64,000 nucleotides of DNA from an uncultured Erysipelotrichaceae bacterium (GTDB taxonomy: Bacteria; Bacillota_I; Bacilli_A; Erysipelotrichales; Erysipelotrichaceae): positions 62,001-126,000 of the forward strand of contig CAKVAL010000001.1 of the NCBI GenBank assembly GCA_934725085.1, in the 5' to 3' direction. Position numbers and translations under genes: made by a program. Of the stretch, positions 53,552-63,354 are shown piece by piece. Under the pieces are notes generated by a model that was not told the DNA's origin, did no database searches, and saw only the letters and a program-made list of their open reading frames with translations. Every line of letters begins with the position of its first letter. Within the stretch, counting starts at the first letter, position 1.

Positions 53552-55823
53552 TCTTCTTTTTTCTAATATCAATTACTATTAATATAATAAACAGTCCTGT
53601 ACCTATAATTGTTGAAAGTAAGCCAGACTTAAATCCTTTTGGCATGAAGTACATTTTAATTTCGTTGTTTCCTTCATCGATGTTAAAACCAATCATGCCA
53701 CCATTGCATTCGATATATTTAATAGGATTACCGTTTATAGTTATTTTCCAACCCTCATCGTATGGAATACCTAGTACCGCAAAACTGTTGTTTAAAGAGT
53801 AAAGGTTACACCCAAAGTAATTATCATAATATTCAACATTAGTACATTTTCCTTCAGAAGGATTTAAATTGATGATATTTGAATCAGTAATTACATATTC
53901 ATTTAATAGTGCAGTATCGTTTGAATATTTTGTTTCAAATTCACTATAGCTAATTGATTTTGAATACAAGCTAACTATAGGTCTATAATCTAAATTTAGA
54001 GCAACTTTTAAAGAACCTCTATACTCGTTATCAACGATTTTGTAATTGTTAAAAGGAATACTTTCTTCGTTTGCGGTGATTGAATATTTAGTGCTTAAGA
54101 AATTCATTATATAAGGATCTTTAATGTTAAATTCCCAGTCAATGATATCTACTATTTGTTCATGGTTTAATCTGCGCATTTTAGCGAAACTTGGTGCAAA
54201 TGTAGAATCATATGTCATTAAATCGTTAATGTTGTAGATAATTCCTAGATCGTGTGAAAAAGACCAATATAAATCCTCATATGAAATATATGTTCTATAG
54301 TATTGATTTACATTATCATCATCTAATGAGTTTAAGTAATCTTTTAAATTATGATAATTATCGTTGTCAGCTAAAACGCTTGTAACAGCATTTATGTCTT
54401 CTTTAGAAATTGAAGTTATTAAAGACTTGTATCCGTAAAGACATGAGAATAATGCTAATTCAATAAAACATAATGTTACTATTACTTTTTTATGTTTACT
54501 AATAATTATGTAGTTAAAGATTATAAATAATATAGTAATGATAAATATTGAAAATTGAATTAAGTAATCAGAAAAAGAATAATTCCTATAGAATAAACAT
54601 CCATAATAAGAGATTAGAATAATACCAATTTCAACAACTAATGATATCTTAAGGTTTTTGAAATTTATAATTTCTAAATCAGATAAGTATCTAGATGAAA
54701 CAATAATATTTAAGATAATAAAGATGAAAAACCATCTGAAACAAGGCTCGCTAAATCCATTAATTATAGATCCAATCATTGGAACAAATGTGGAAATTAA
54801 CAAAACAATATAAACGATAATAGTTGATTTTTTAAATATACTATCCTTATCCGTAATGAACTGAGGGGTTAATAATTCAACGATCGTTCCCGAGTACAAT
54901 AAGATTTCTTTTAAGGTATGTTCACCTAATTCAAAAACATTGTTTCCATAAATATATGTGTGATTTGGAACGAAAGCGGATGTAAATAAATGGAAATAAA
55001 CACTTAAATCTTTGTAAGCAAGAGAAGTATTTAAGCCACCCACTCTTTCGTTTTGAATAACATAAAAGAAAGCTGGAACGATTACAATTCCGGATAATAA
55101 AACACCAATAAAGTAATATCCTATTAGTTTTAGCGTTGAAATTATTACGTTTTTAAATGATTTATTGATGTTGTAATAACGATATAAAAAATATAAGGGG
55201 CTGAATAAAGAAAGAGCAACAAATAGATAATAATTTGTTAATAATAAAGTAAAAACAGTGATTATAAATAAAAACTTTTTATTATTTTTTAAATATATTT
55301 CCATTCCCAAGAAGTATAACGGTGCTAACGAATAGAATGATAAAAAACCAGGCTGTGATGTAAAGTATATGGCAAAACTAGATAAACCATAGCACAGGCC
55401 TGCTAATAAAGAAGTTTTTTTATCCTTGTAAATACTATCTATTAACAAGTAACAAGAAATGCCAGAAACTAGGATTTTGATGAAACATTGTAAGTTATAA
55501 ATAAAGAAATAATTATTGTCTATTACGTAAGTGAATATGTTGTAGATATCAAATAGTCCATAACTGGATTTGGATGCCCATATATTATTTCCTAGGAATA
55601 AGACAAAGGAATAAAATGGCAAGGTGTGGTCTCTTAATGCGTTAATTGTGGTTCTTCTATTTAAAGTATAAAACGGATACCACTGTGTTTTAACATCTCC
55701 CCCTCCAACAAAATAGTTTCCTTTAATCCAACTAGGTAGAAACATTAAAATGGTGGCGATGCTTAATAAAGCCAATAAACTTATAAGGTATTTATGTTTT
55801 TTAATAAAATTACTGTTTTTCAT
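53544..55823 (-). CDS. YfhO-family membrane protein, opposite orientation
   Basis: 759 aa, about thirteen helices. First loop GGGDVKTQWYPFYTLNRRT and FVLFLGNNIWASKSSYG; C-terminal IPYDEGWKITINGNPI and CNGGMIGFNI. It is the only gene of the polysaccharide locus on the minus strand, against the direction of replication, which suggests a separate promoter or later insertion. Function as for the other YfhO proteins. Confidence 0.83.
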   Translation of the reverse strand: MKNSNFIKKHKYLISLLALLSIATILMFLPSWIKGNYFVGGGDVKTQWYPFYTLNRRTTINALRDHTLPFYSFVLFLGNNIWASKSSYGLFDIYNIFTYVIDNNYFFIYNLQCFIKILVSGISCYLLIDSIYKDKKTSLLAGLCYGLSSFAIYFTSQPGFLSFYSLAPLYFLGMEIYLKNNKKFLFIITVFTLLLTNYYLFVALSLFSPLYFLYRYYNINKSFKNVIISTLKLIGYYFIGVLLSGIVIVPAFFYVIQNERVGGLNTSLAYKDLSVYFHLFTSAFVPNHTYIYGNNVFELGEHTLKEILLYSGTIVELLTPQFITDKDSIFKKSTIIVYIVLLISTFVPMIGSIINGFSEPCFRWFFIFIILNIIVSSRYLSDLEIINFKNLKISLVVEIGIILISYYGCLFYRNYSFSDYLIQFSIFIITILFIIFNYIIISKHKKVIVTLCFIELALFSCLYGYKSLITSISKEDINAVTSVLADNDNYHNLKDYLNSLDDDNVNQYYRTYISYEDLYWSFSHDLGIIYNINDLMTYDSTFAPSFAKMRRLNHEQIVDIIDWEFNIKDPYIMNFLSTKYSITANEESIPFNNYKIVDNEYRGSLKVALNLDYRPIVSLYSKSISYSEFETKYSNDTALLNEYVITDSNIINLNPSEGKCTNVEYYDNYFGCNLYSLNNSFAVLGIPYDEGWKITINGNPIKYIECNGGMIGFNIDEGNNEIKMYFMPKGFKSGLLSTIIGTGLFIILIVIDIRKKKII

Positions 55824-55884
55824 TACTTTATTTTATGAAATTTTTAATATAAGAGCTACTGAATATGGCATAAAAAACCTCAAA

Positions 55885-55893
55885 TGATATAAT
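55885..55893 (+). promoter_or_regulatory. Extended -10 (TGn-TATAAT) 7 nt before 55901
   Basis: TGATATAAT ends 7 nt before ATG 55901 and no Shine-Dalgarno sequence is present. It restarts rightward transcription after the inverted gene. Confidence 0.6.
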
Positions 55894-55900
55894 TCAATGG

Positions 55901-57460
55901 ATGAAAAAGTTATTTAAAAAAGAGAATATATTTACTCTTGTATTTGTAATTGTTGCCCTACATCCAATAATTGAATTGGATTATCTTATTACTGATATAT
56001 TACCTATACCTAGATTAACCACAGTAATTGATTTTTTAATATTGCCATTACTTGTGATTTTGGCTTTTTGGTTTAATGAAAAGAATAAGAAGAAAGTAGG
56101 ACTGTTGTTTGGAATATATATACTTATTTTTGGCATGTATTTTTTAATACATTGTAGAAACGCAAATATAATTCAAGGAAGTATTCATTTAACTGATAAT
56201 TTCTATTTCAATATTAAAGATGAGATTGTTTATACTCTTACTTTATTAATCCCTTTGGTGTATGTGTATGTATTTAATCTAACTGAAATTGGCGAAAAAA
56301 TAATAAAAAGAGTAACTATTTGTTTGTCATGTGTTACAGCCTTACCTATTTTTATATCTAATTTATTTGTTTTTGGGAAATCTACTTATCAAGGTTATAC
56401 AATTAGTAATTTTTTATCTTGGTTTTCGTTGCCATTTAATCCAGTTGAAAATCATCCAAGAAAATATGCCACAAAGTTCTTTTTTGAAGAAGGAAATACA
56501 ATTGGTATTTTAATGTTAATGGTTTTGCCTTTCCTTTATTATTTCTTTTATAAGGAGAAAGATAAGACAAAGAAAACTTTAATTGGGTTATTAATTATTG
56601 TTCATAGTTTGGCTATGATTATTTTATCAACTAGACTTGCAACTTATTGTAGTGCTTTAGTACCGGCGGCAATGTTATGTATTTATATTCTTTTGTTGAT
56701 ATTAAAAAAAGAAAAACTACAAGTAGTTTATGTTGTTTTCTTATTATTGGTTACTTTGATGAGCTCTTTGATAATTCCTTATGGTCCTGCTTATCAAAAT
56801 CAATTGATTGATGCCAAGGATTATGGTTATATCAAGGTTGATGAGGGAAAGAGAACTGAGGGTAAGGGTGAATTAAAAAAAGCTAAGGATATGGAAAAAT
56901 GGAGTGACTCTTGGCGCGACTTCTATGTTTATATGTTTGAGGATTATCAATTTCTAATGAATGTTACACCCCCTGTTTACTATACTGCTTGGTATAGTTA
57001 TAAATATGATCCACAGTTTTGGGTTGATTTAATCTTTGATTATGAATTAGAAGAAAGAGTGAATGGTAGACAAATAGAAACTATATTTACTAAGTATAAA
57101 TGGGATGAATTATCTACATCTCAAAAGCTAACTGGATTTGGATATGGTACTTTCATGAGAGGTGGCATTCTTATTGAGAGAGATTTTGTTCAACAATATT
57201 ATAGTTATGGTCCTGTTGGTGTTGTTTTGATTATGGGATCATGGATTGTATTGTTGGCTTATTGTGGTATTAAATTGTTGCTTGGTTACAAACAGGGTAA
57301 GTGGACTTATTTAAATATAATTACTTTAATGTCTCTGTGCTTGGGTTATTTAAGTTCATATGTCAGTGGGCATACATTTGATGAACTAACAACATCGTTA
57401 TTTATAAGTTTGTGTTTGGGTTGTTTAATAAATAATTTAAAGGTGATTGATAATGGTTGA
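55901..57460 (+). CDS. O-antigen polymerase/ligase-like membrane protein
   Basis: 519 aa with about ten to twelve helices and a large loop (residues about 300-410, charged and aromatic). FFEEGNTIGILMLMVLPFL and LSTRLATYCSALV in the middle and LTGFGYGTFMRGG...ERDFVQQYYSYGPVGVV late match the Wzy/WaaL loop layout. It would polymerise repeat units or ligate glycan. Overlaps the next gene by 8 nt. Confidence 0.75.
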   Translation: MKKLFKKENIFTLVFVIVALHPIIELDYLITDILPIPRLTTVIDFLILPLLVILAFWFNEKNKKKVGLLFGIYILIFGMYFLIHCRNANIIQGSIHLTDNFYFNIKDEIVYTLTLLIPLVYVYVFNLTEIGEKIIKRVTICLSCVTALPIFISNLFVFGKSTYQGYTISNFLSWFSLPFNPVENHPRKYATKFFFEEGNTIGILMLMVLPFLYYFFYKEKDKTKKTLIGLLIIVHSLAMIILSTRLATYCSALVPAAMLCIYILLLILKKEKLQVVYVVFLLLVTLMSSLIIPYGPAYQNQLIDAKDYGYIKVDEGKRTEGKGELKKAKDMEKWSDSWRDFYVYMFEDYQFLMNVTPPVYYTAWYSYKYDPQFWVDLIFDYELEERVNGRQIETIFTKYKWDELSTSQKLTGFGYGTFMRGGILIERDFVQQYYSYGPVGVVLIMGSWIVLLAYCGIKLLLGYKQGKWTYLNIITLMSLCLGYLSSYVSGHTFDELTTSLFISLCLGCLINNLKVIDNG

Positions 57461-58958
57461 GTTCATTAATAAGTTTTCAAGAAATATAGTGTTGTTCTTT
57501 TTTGGCTTAATTACTTTGTTATACGTAGTTGGAAATATTTTCTTTACTGTCCGTATGGAAAATGAGCTAGTAAACAATATAGTTTCTTTTAATAATGGAA
57601 TAACGTTAGTTAATGTTATAAGTCTATTTGTGTTGCTGATTATTATCTATTATTTAATAAATAAAGATTTCTTTCATATTAAGGAAGAATATTTATTGGC
57701 CTTATTTTTATTAGTTTCTTTTACTGTGGGACTTGCTTGGATATTTTTAAATGATATTGAATTAAGAGAATTAGATGACGCTTACAATTGTTTTAGGGCG
57801 GCAAAAAATATCGCAATTGGGAATTTGGCTCCGTTAAGCTATAAATCATATATTAGTGTTTATCCTAATAATATGGGATTGGTTACATACCTTTTTATTC
57901 ATGTTAAATTATTTGGTGTTGAAAAAGCTTTATATTCAATCAGGTTTGTTAATTTAATCTTTGTTTTGATTGGTTATTATGCTTTATATAGAATCACAAA
58001 AAATATTTTTAATAATAGAACAGTTGTTTGCACATTAATACTTTTAATGTTTGGAAGTATGCAATTTGTATTCTACAGTTTCTTTGTATATGGTAATTGT
58101 CTTTCATATACCATGGCATTATTGTCTGTAATGTTTTTATTAGATTACTTTAAAAGTAATAAAAAAGTTAATTTGATATTATCAAGTTTATTTATAATAT
58201 GTTCTATTTCGATTAAAGCGAATAGCCTAATTATTCTTATCGCGGAAGCTATATTGCTTATTTTGCATGTGATCAATACTAAAAAGCTAATAGTAATATT
58301 TGTTTTATTATTAACTTTATTAGGTGTTTATGGTGGTACAACGGGGCTTCAAAAGTTTTGGGGAAATAGAATAAATATTGACTATAACGAAACCAAGTTG
58401 CCTACGATTTGTTGGCTTGCTTATGGTTTGAATTACGACCAAAAAAGACCTGGTGGTTATTTTAATGAGTTCGAAGTGTATCATGTTGAGAATGGATATA
58501 TGCCAGAATTTACTGAAAAACGTGCACAGACTTTTATTGATGGTGTGTTAGATAATTTTAAAGAAAAGCCTAATGTAGCACTACGTTTTTATAGTCAAAA
58601 GTTTTTATCTTCTTGGGCTAATCCTCAATATGAAGCTTTTGATCAGTTTAGGGAATTAAACAATAATGATTTTGTAAAAAATGTTGTTGGTGGAAAAATT
58701 AATAATGTTTTAAATGTGTTTTGGGATGGGATATCTAGTGTTGTTGCGATTGGATTGTTTGTTTTTGTGATTAAAAAGAGAAATTGTTTAAATTTATATT
58801 CAACGATTGGGATGATTATTGTGATAGGTGGTTTCTTATTTCACACGCTTTGGGAGGTTAAAGCTATATATCTTTATCAATACTTTATGTATTTACTTCC
58901 TTATGCTGCCTGTGGTTTAGTTTCTTTGCTTGATAAAAAGGATAATCATGTTGTTTGA
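57453..58958 (+). CDS. GT-C membrane glycosyltransferase, GT39/ArnT-like
   Basis: 501 aa with about eleven helices. Loop 1 has the acidic ELRELDDAYNCFRAAKNIAIG and the conserved YPNNMGLVTYLF. The late extracellular part (GYMPEFTEKRAQTFIDGVLDNFKEKPNVALRFYSQKFLSSWANP) resembles that of PMT_2 proteins of Firmicutes. Start ATG 57453 rather than TTG 57447. Confidence 0.8.
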   Translation: MVEFINKFSRNIVLFFFGLITLLYVVGNIFFTVRMENELVNNIVSFNNGITLVNVISLFVLLIIIYYLINKDFFHIKEEYLLALFLLVSFTVGLAWIFLNDIELRELDDAYNCFRAAKNIAIGNLAPLSYKSYISVYPNNMGLVTYLFIHVKLFGVEKALYSIRFVNLIFVLIGYYALYRITKNIFNNRTVVCTLILLMFGSMQFVFYSFFVYGNCLSYTMALLSVMFLLDYFKSNKKVNLILSSLFIICSISIKANSLIILIAEAILLILHVINTKKLIVIFVLLLTLLGVYGGTTGLQKFWGNRINIDYNETKLPTICWLAYGLNYDQKRPGGYFNEFEVYHVENGYMPEFTEKRAQTFIDGVLDNFKEKPNVALRFYSQKFLSSWANPQYEAFDQFRELNNNDFVKNVVGGKINNVLNVFWDGISSVVAIGLFVFVIKKRNCLNLYSTIGMIIVIGGFLFHTLWEVKAIYLYQYFMYLLPYAACGLVSLLDKKDNHVV

Positions 58959-60390
58959 TAAAATACTTGTTTTTCTAGGTTTAACATATTTATTTATTCC
59001 TTTATTAGTGTTTTTTAATACTTTCCTAAACTTATGGGGAATTCTTTTTTCAATATTTTTTGTTTACTTTTTCTATAAGCTATACTTATCTTTAATTAGA
59101 AAAGAGATTGGTTTGTTTAAAAAGGATAATGTTATTTATTGGATTATAGCTATTTTTTTGATAATGACTTGGGTATATCTATCAGGTATAGGTGGTTTTG
59201 CTTATCAAAATGATGATTTTTGGGCTAGGAATGCAATCTATAGAGACTTAATAAATTATGATTGGCCTGTTATTTATGATTTATCGTTGGAACCTGCTTA
59301 TGTAGTTAATTTATTAGGGAGGAATAAAGTTGCCTTTTCTTATTACTATATCTTTTGGTTGCCTATATCTTTAATTTCTAAAATATTTAATCTTAGTTGG
59401 TTTGCAAGTAACCTTCTATTGTATTTTTATGTTGTATTAGGTTTGTTGTTAGTTTTATATTTTTTAAATAGAAAGTTGAAAAAATGTTCGTATGTAGCTT
59501 TATTGCTTCTAATGTTATTTAGTGGTTTGGATGTTATTAGATTTGTGATTAGAAATAATTATTTGCCTACAATCGAACATATAGAATGGTATGGTGATTT
59601 CTTCTACCAGTATTCATCTAATACAACTCAATTATTCTGGGTTTTTAACCAATCAGTTCCTGTTTGGTTACTGATGTCTATTTTATTGAATTCTAATGAA
59701 TATTCTTTAGGTTTGTGCGCATTAGCTTTTGCGTATTCACCATGGGCTATGTTTGGTTTGTTGCCATATATGTTCTATATTTTTATAAAGAATGTTAAAG
59801 GTTCAATTAATTTTGGGAATATATCAATTTGTTTATTGATGTTAGTTATCTTTGGTGCATTTTATTTTTGTGGTCAAAAAGGAAGCAATGCATTCCATAT
59901 ATCTTTTATGTATTTTAATAGTAGTTATAAGGCATATCTGATGTTGATACTGCTTGAGGCAGTTGTTTATTCCTTGTTGATTGGAAGAAATAGATATGAA
60001 TATTATTATGTAACGTTGTTGTCTTTGTTGTTAATTCCTTTTATCCAAGATGAAAGTTTAAATTTTTGCATGAGAGCTTCTATTCCTGCCTTATTTATGC
60101 TTATGTATTATATGATTAGAAGCCTATATGATAATGGTAAAGTGTTAAAAATTATTACTGTAATTGTTCTATTAATTGGTGCTTATACTCCATTTACTGA
60201 AATATATAGAAGCGTTGATAATACTTTAAATTGGCACGATTATATTATTAGAGATGAAATATATAGTTTTGGAGATACCCATTATAATGGAGATGATAGA
60301 GAAGAGAGTATCAAGATGATTTCTGATCAATTCTTTGCGTATGATTATCAAGATTCGTTTTTCTTTAAATATTTGGCTAAGAGAGGTTAA
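58948..60390 (+). CDS. Polytopic membrane protein, GT-C candidate
   Basis: 480 aa with about twelve helices and loop-1 motif GGFAYQNDDFWARNAIYRDLI, again an Asp pair in a first extracellular loop. Other features: FAYSPWAMFGLLPYMFYIF. Start ATG 58948, overlapping the previous gene by 11 nt. No named family recognised. Confidence 0.7.
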   Translation: MLFDKILVFLGLTYLFIPLLVFFNTFLNLWGILFSIFFVYFFYKLYLSLIRKEIGLFKKDNVIYWIIAIFLIMTWVYLSGIGGFAYQNDDFWARNAIYRDLINYDWPVIYDLSLEPAYVVNLLGRNKVAFSYYYIFWLPISLISKIFNLSWFASNLLLYFYVVLGLLLVLYFLNRKLKKCSYVALLLLMLFSGLDVIRFVIRNNYLPTIEHIEWYGDFFYQYSSNTTQLFWVFNQSVPVWLLMSILLNSNEYSLGLCALAFAYSPWAMFGLLPYMFYIFIKNVKGSINFGNISICLLMLVIFGAFYFCGQKGSNAFHISFMYFNSSYKAYLMLILLEAVVYSLLIGRNRYEYYYVTLLSLLLIPFIQDESLNFCMRASIPALFMLMYYMIRSLYDNGKVLKIITVIVLLIGAYTPFTEIYRSVDNTLNWHDYIIRDEIYSFGDTHYNGDDREESIKMISDQFFAYDYQDSFFFKYLAKRG

Positions 60391-60392
60391 AG

Positions 60393-62081
60393 ATGAATAA
60401 TGTATTTAGATTACTTTCGATAATGATATATCCCCTATTTGTTCTTGTGATGCTGTTTTATGTAATAAGAAGCAGATACTTGGATACTTTTAAAAAGAAT
60501 TTTAAGAATATCTTAATTAATTTAATAATTATTTTATTAGTTGGTATTGTTGGGATTCTAATCTTTTTCCATTTTGAAAAGGATGCAGTATATGTTTATG
60601 ATAATGCTGGTTATTATGTTAAGAGTTTGGAGATGCTTCAAATGTTTTGGCAAGAACCTTCTAAATTATTCCCAAAGGTATTCAACACCATTAACAATAG
60701 CGATTATAGTTATCTTCCATCTTTATTTAATTTTTATGGATTGATGATTAATAATTCATATGCATTTTATTGTGTAATTAACTTTGTGATTTTTCTTGTT
60801 CCAACGATTTTCTTATTATTGTTGATATATTATAGAAACTTTAATAATAAACTAACTCCTGTGTTTGTATTTATTGGTTTTTATCCTTTATGGATAACTA
60901 TATTCTATGGAAGAGTTGATTGTTTAGGCTTATTTCCTTCATTGATTTTCTATATCATTATTTTGTTTACAGATTTTGAAAAGATTAATTGGTTAGATAT
61001 TTTGATTCTAAATATTTTAACTTTACTTTTGATGTTTGAAAGAAGATGGTATTTATATGCGCTTGTGGGTGCTTATTTGGCTTATTTGATTAAGGCTATA
61101 TATAATGCATATCAAAATAAAAAGTACTTAAATAATGCACTTAAATTTGTTTTATCAGGTTTATTAGCTTTAGTGATGTTGTTGGTATTCTTTAATGGTT
61201 TTGTACAAAATGTAATGCTTACAAATAATGCTGAGGCATATGCTTACTATAACCATTCTGGCAAGTTACTTGCGGTTATCAACTTCTATTCAATAATTAT
61301 TTGCATTGTATCTTTGTTTGGATTAATTAAATTATTCAAGAATAATAGATTATTAACAATTCAATTACTTATTATGTTAACAATTCCTACCATGATTTTT
61401 TGGATGACACAATCATTTGATTTGCATCATTATTTAATTATATGTTTGCCAATTTTAATCTTGTTTGTTTATGGTACTGAACATATTACTAATAAGTATG
61501 TTAATGAGATGATTGTCTTATTAGTAATTATTCAATCTTTACTAGTCTTTATGCCAACTAGAATACCTGGTTTTACTAACATTAAGAGATTGGTTAATTC
61601 TAATCCATATAAAGAGGGATTATACGATGTGGCTGATTATTTATGTGGCATTTCTAAAGATGAAGGCATTTATACTTATGTGGCTACAGGTGATAATAAT
61701 TTCTGTGATGATGCGATTAGAAATGTATTATTACCTGATGTTGATTTTCCAAATATGGTTTCATATATCTTTGATGTTAGAGATGGTTTTCCTAGAGATT
61801 TTGGTAGTATTAAATACTTCGTCTTGAGTGAACCGATTTTATATTTAAATGAAGATTATCAACACATGTATAAAGTCATTAGTGATGCGATTATGCATGA
61901 TGAAATAACATCTTCTAATTTCGAAAAAGTGAATGAATTTATGCTGAAGGATAATATAAAAGTATATGTCTATGAACAAGTTGGAGAATATACATATGAA
62001 ATGAAGGAATATTTCTATAATAAAATGTTAGAACATTATCCCGATAAGAGTAATTATTTTAACTATATTTTAGGAGACTAG
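60393..62081 (+). CDS. Polytopic membrane protein, GT-C candidate
   Basis: 562 aa with about twelve helices and an extracellular C-terminal domain of some 160 residues (from about 395). Loop 1: DAVYVYDNAGYYVKSLEMLQMFWQEP. RBS AGAGG; 2 nt after the previous gene. Likely a membrane glycosyltransferase; family uncertain. Confidence 0.72.
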   Translation: MNNVFRLLSIMIYPLFVLVMLFYVIRSRYLDTFKKNFKNILINLIIILLVGIVGILIFFHFEKDAVYVYDNAGYYVKSLEMLQMFWQEPSKLFPKVFNTINNSDYSYLPSLFNFYGLMINNSYAFYCVINFVIFLVPTIFLLLLIYYRNFNNKLTPVFVFIGFYPLWITIFYGRVDCLGLFPSLIFYIIILFTDFEKINWLDILILNILTLLLMFERRWYLYALVGAYLAYLIKAIYNAYQNKKYLNNALKFVLSGLLALVMLLVFFNGFVQNVMLTNNAEAYAYYNHSGKLLAVINFYSIIICIVSLFGLIKLFKNNRLLTIQLLIMLTIPTMIFWMTQSFDLHHYLIICLPILILFVYGTEHITNKYVNEMIVLLVIIQSLLVFMPTRIPGFTNIKRLVNSNPYKEGLYDVADYLCGISKDEGIYTYVATGDNNFCDDAIRNVLLPDVDFPNMVSYIFDVRDGFPRDFGSIKYFVLSEPILYLNEDYQHMYKVISDAIMHDEITSSNFEKVNEFMLKDNIKVYVYEQVGEYTYEMKEYFYNKMLEHYPDKSNYFNYILGD

Positions 62082-62086
62082 TTGAT

Positions 62087-63331
62087 ATGCTAAAAAAATC
62101 ATTAAATACAATATTAGTATTAATTATATCGTCTTTATTAGGCTTAATTTTATTAACAGTATCTTTTGTTTTGCCTAATGATACTATTCAGAGTAATGCG
62201 AGTATTTCGTCAATATTATTAACACATGAAGGCTTATATCCTAAAAAAATAGAAGGAATAAAAGCTACTGAAATGGATAATTATACAGATGCAATAATGA
62301 TAAATAGTGCTTCATTTGATTATGGGGGCTATTCTATAGCTGAAAAGGCGTTAGGAATCAATCGTTTTGAAGTTAATTGGAGTAACGATCAAATAGTTCA
62401 TCTTTATGAGCATTATAATGACGAAGAAGCTATATGTAATATAAAGTCTTATAGCAGATACTGGCACGGTTATATAACTTTATTAAGACCATTGTTGATG
62501 GTTTGTAACTATTCGTGGATTCGCTTTTTTCAATTTATATTACATATAGCTTTGTTGTCTATGTTTAGTATTTTGTTAAAAGACAAAGCAGGAACTTTAA
62601 ATGCATTTAATTTCTTTGCGGTATATTTGATTTTTGCGTGTTTTGTGTTGCCATATTCATTACAACTCTCACAAATTTTTAATATAGCTCTATTTTTTGG
62701 AAGCATACTTTTATATAAATATGATTACTTTAAAAAGAAGAATTTATTAGATTATTTCTTCATAATTATTGGAATTTTCACTTCGTATTTTGATTTATTA
62801 ACATATCCGATTGTGGCATTGGGGATTAATTTAATCTTAATAATCCTTTTAGATAAAGATATTAAACCGTCAATAATTATTAAAAATATTATTATGTGGT
62901 TTATTGGGTACGGTGGTATGTGGGTTATGAAGTGGCTACTAGCATCAATCATATTAAAAGATAATATATTTTTAAATGCCTATGAGGCGATAAAAATTAG
63001 ATCAAGTGATGTTGCCGACGATGTAAAAGTGACCTTATGTGACACGACATTAGTTAATTTAGATTATATTAATAACAAGATTACATTTTTATTATTCTTA
63101 TTAACAATAGTTACTAATGTTGCTTGTACATTTAAGAATAAAAAATTAAAATTTAACATTTATAAAGCACTTAATTTAATAATTGTGGCTCTATTACCTC
63201 TAATTTGGTACTTTGTGCTTAGGGAACATTCTTATACTCATCCTTCTTTAGAATTTAGAACCCTTATGCCATTGATGTGGTGTCTTTTGTGTATACCAAG
63301 CTGTTTCTCAAGGGAAGTAGAAAAAAACTAA
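62087..63331 (+). CDS. Polytopic membrane protein of unknown function
   Basis: 414 aa. One N-terminal helix, an extracellular stretch of about 110 residues (MDNYTDAIMINSASFDYGGY), then about nine helices, ending REHSYTHPSLEFRTLMPLMWCLL. RBS GGAG. Not recognised. As part of the polysaccharide unit it may assist polymer assembly or modification. Confidence 0.7.
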   Translation: MLKKSLNTILVLIISSLLGLILLTVSFVLPNDTIQSNASISSILLTHEGLYPKKIEGIKATEMDNYTDAIMINSASFDYGGYSIAEKALGINRFEVNWSNDQIVHLYEHYNDEEAICNIKSYSRYWHGYITLLRPLLMVCNYSWIRFFQFILHIALLSMFSILLKDKAGTLNAFNFFAVYLIFACFVLPYSLQLSQIFNIALFFGSILLYKYDYFKKKNLLDYFFIIIGIFTSYFDLLTYPIVALGINLILIILLDKDIKPSIIIKNIIMWFIGYGGMWVMKWLLASIILKDNIFLNAYEAIKIRSSDVADDVKVTLCDTTLVNLDYINNKITFLLFLLTIVTNVACTFKNKKLKFNIYKALNLIIVALLPLIWYFVLREHSYTHPSLEFRTLMPLMWCLLCIPSCFSREVEKN

Positions 63332-63341
63332 GATATTAAAG

Positions 63342-63347
63342 TATAAT
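63342..63347 (+). promoter_or_regulatory. -10 box 7 nt before the second flippase
   Basis: TATAAT then 7 nt before ATG 63355; no RBS. Confidence 0.5.
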
Positions 63348-63354
63348 TATATTT

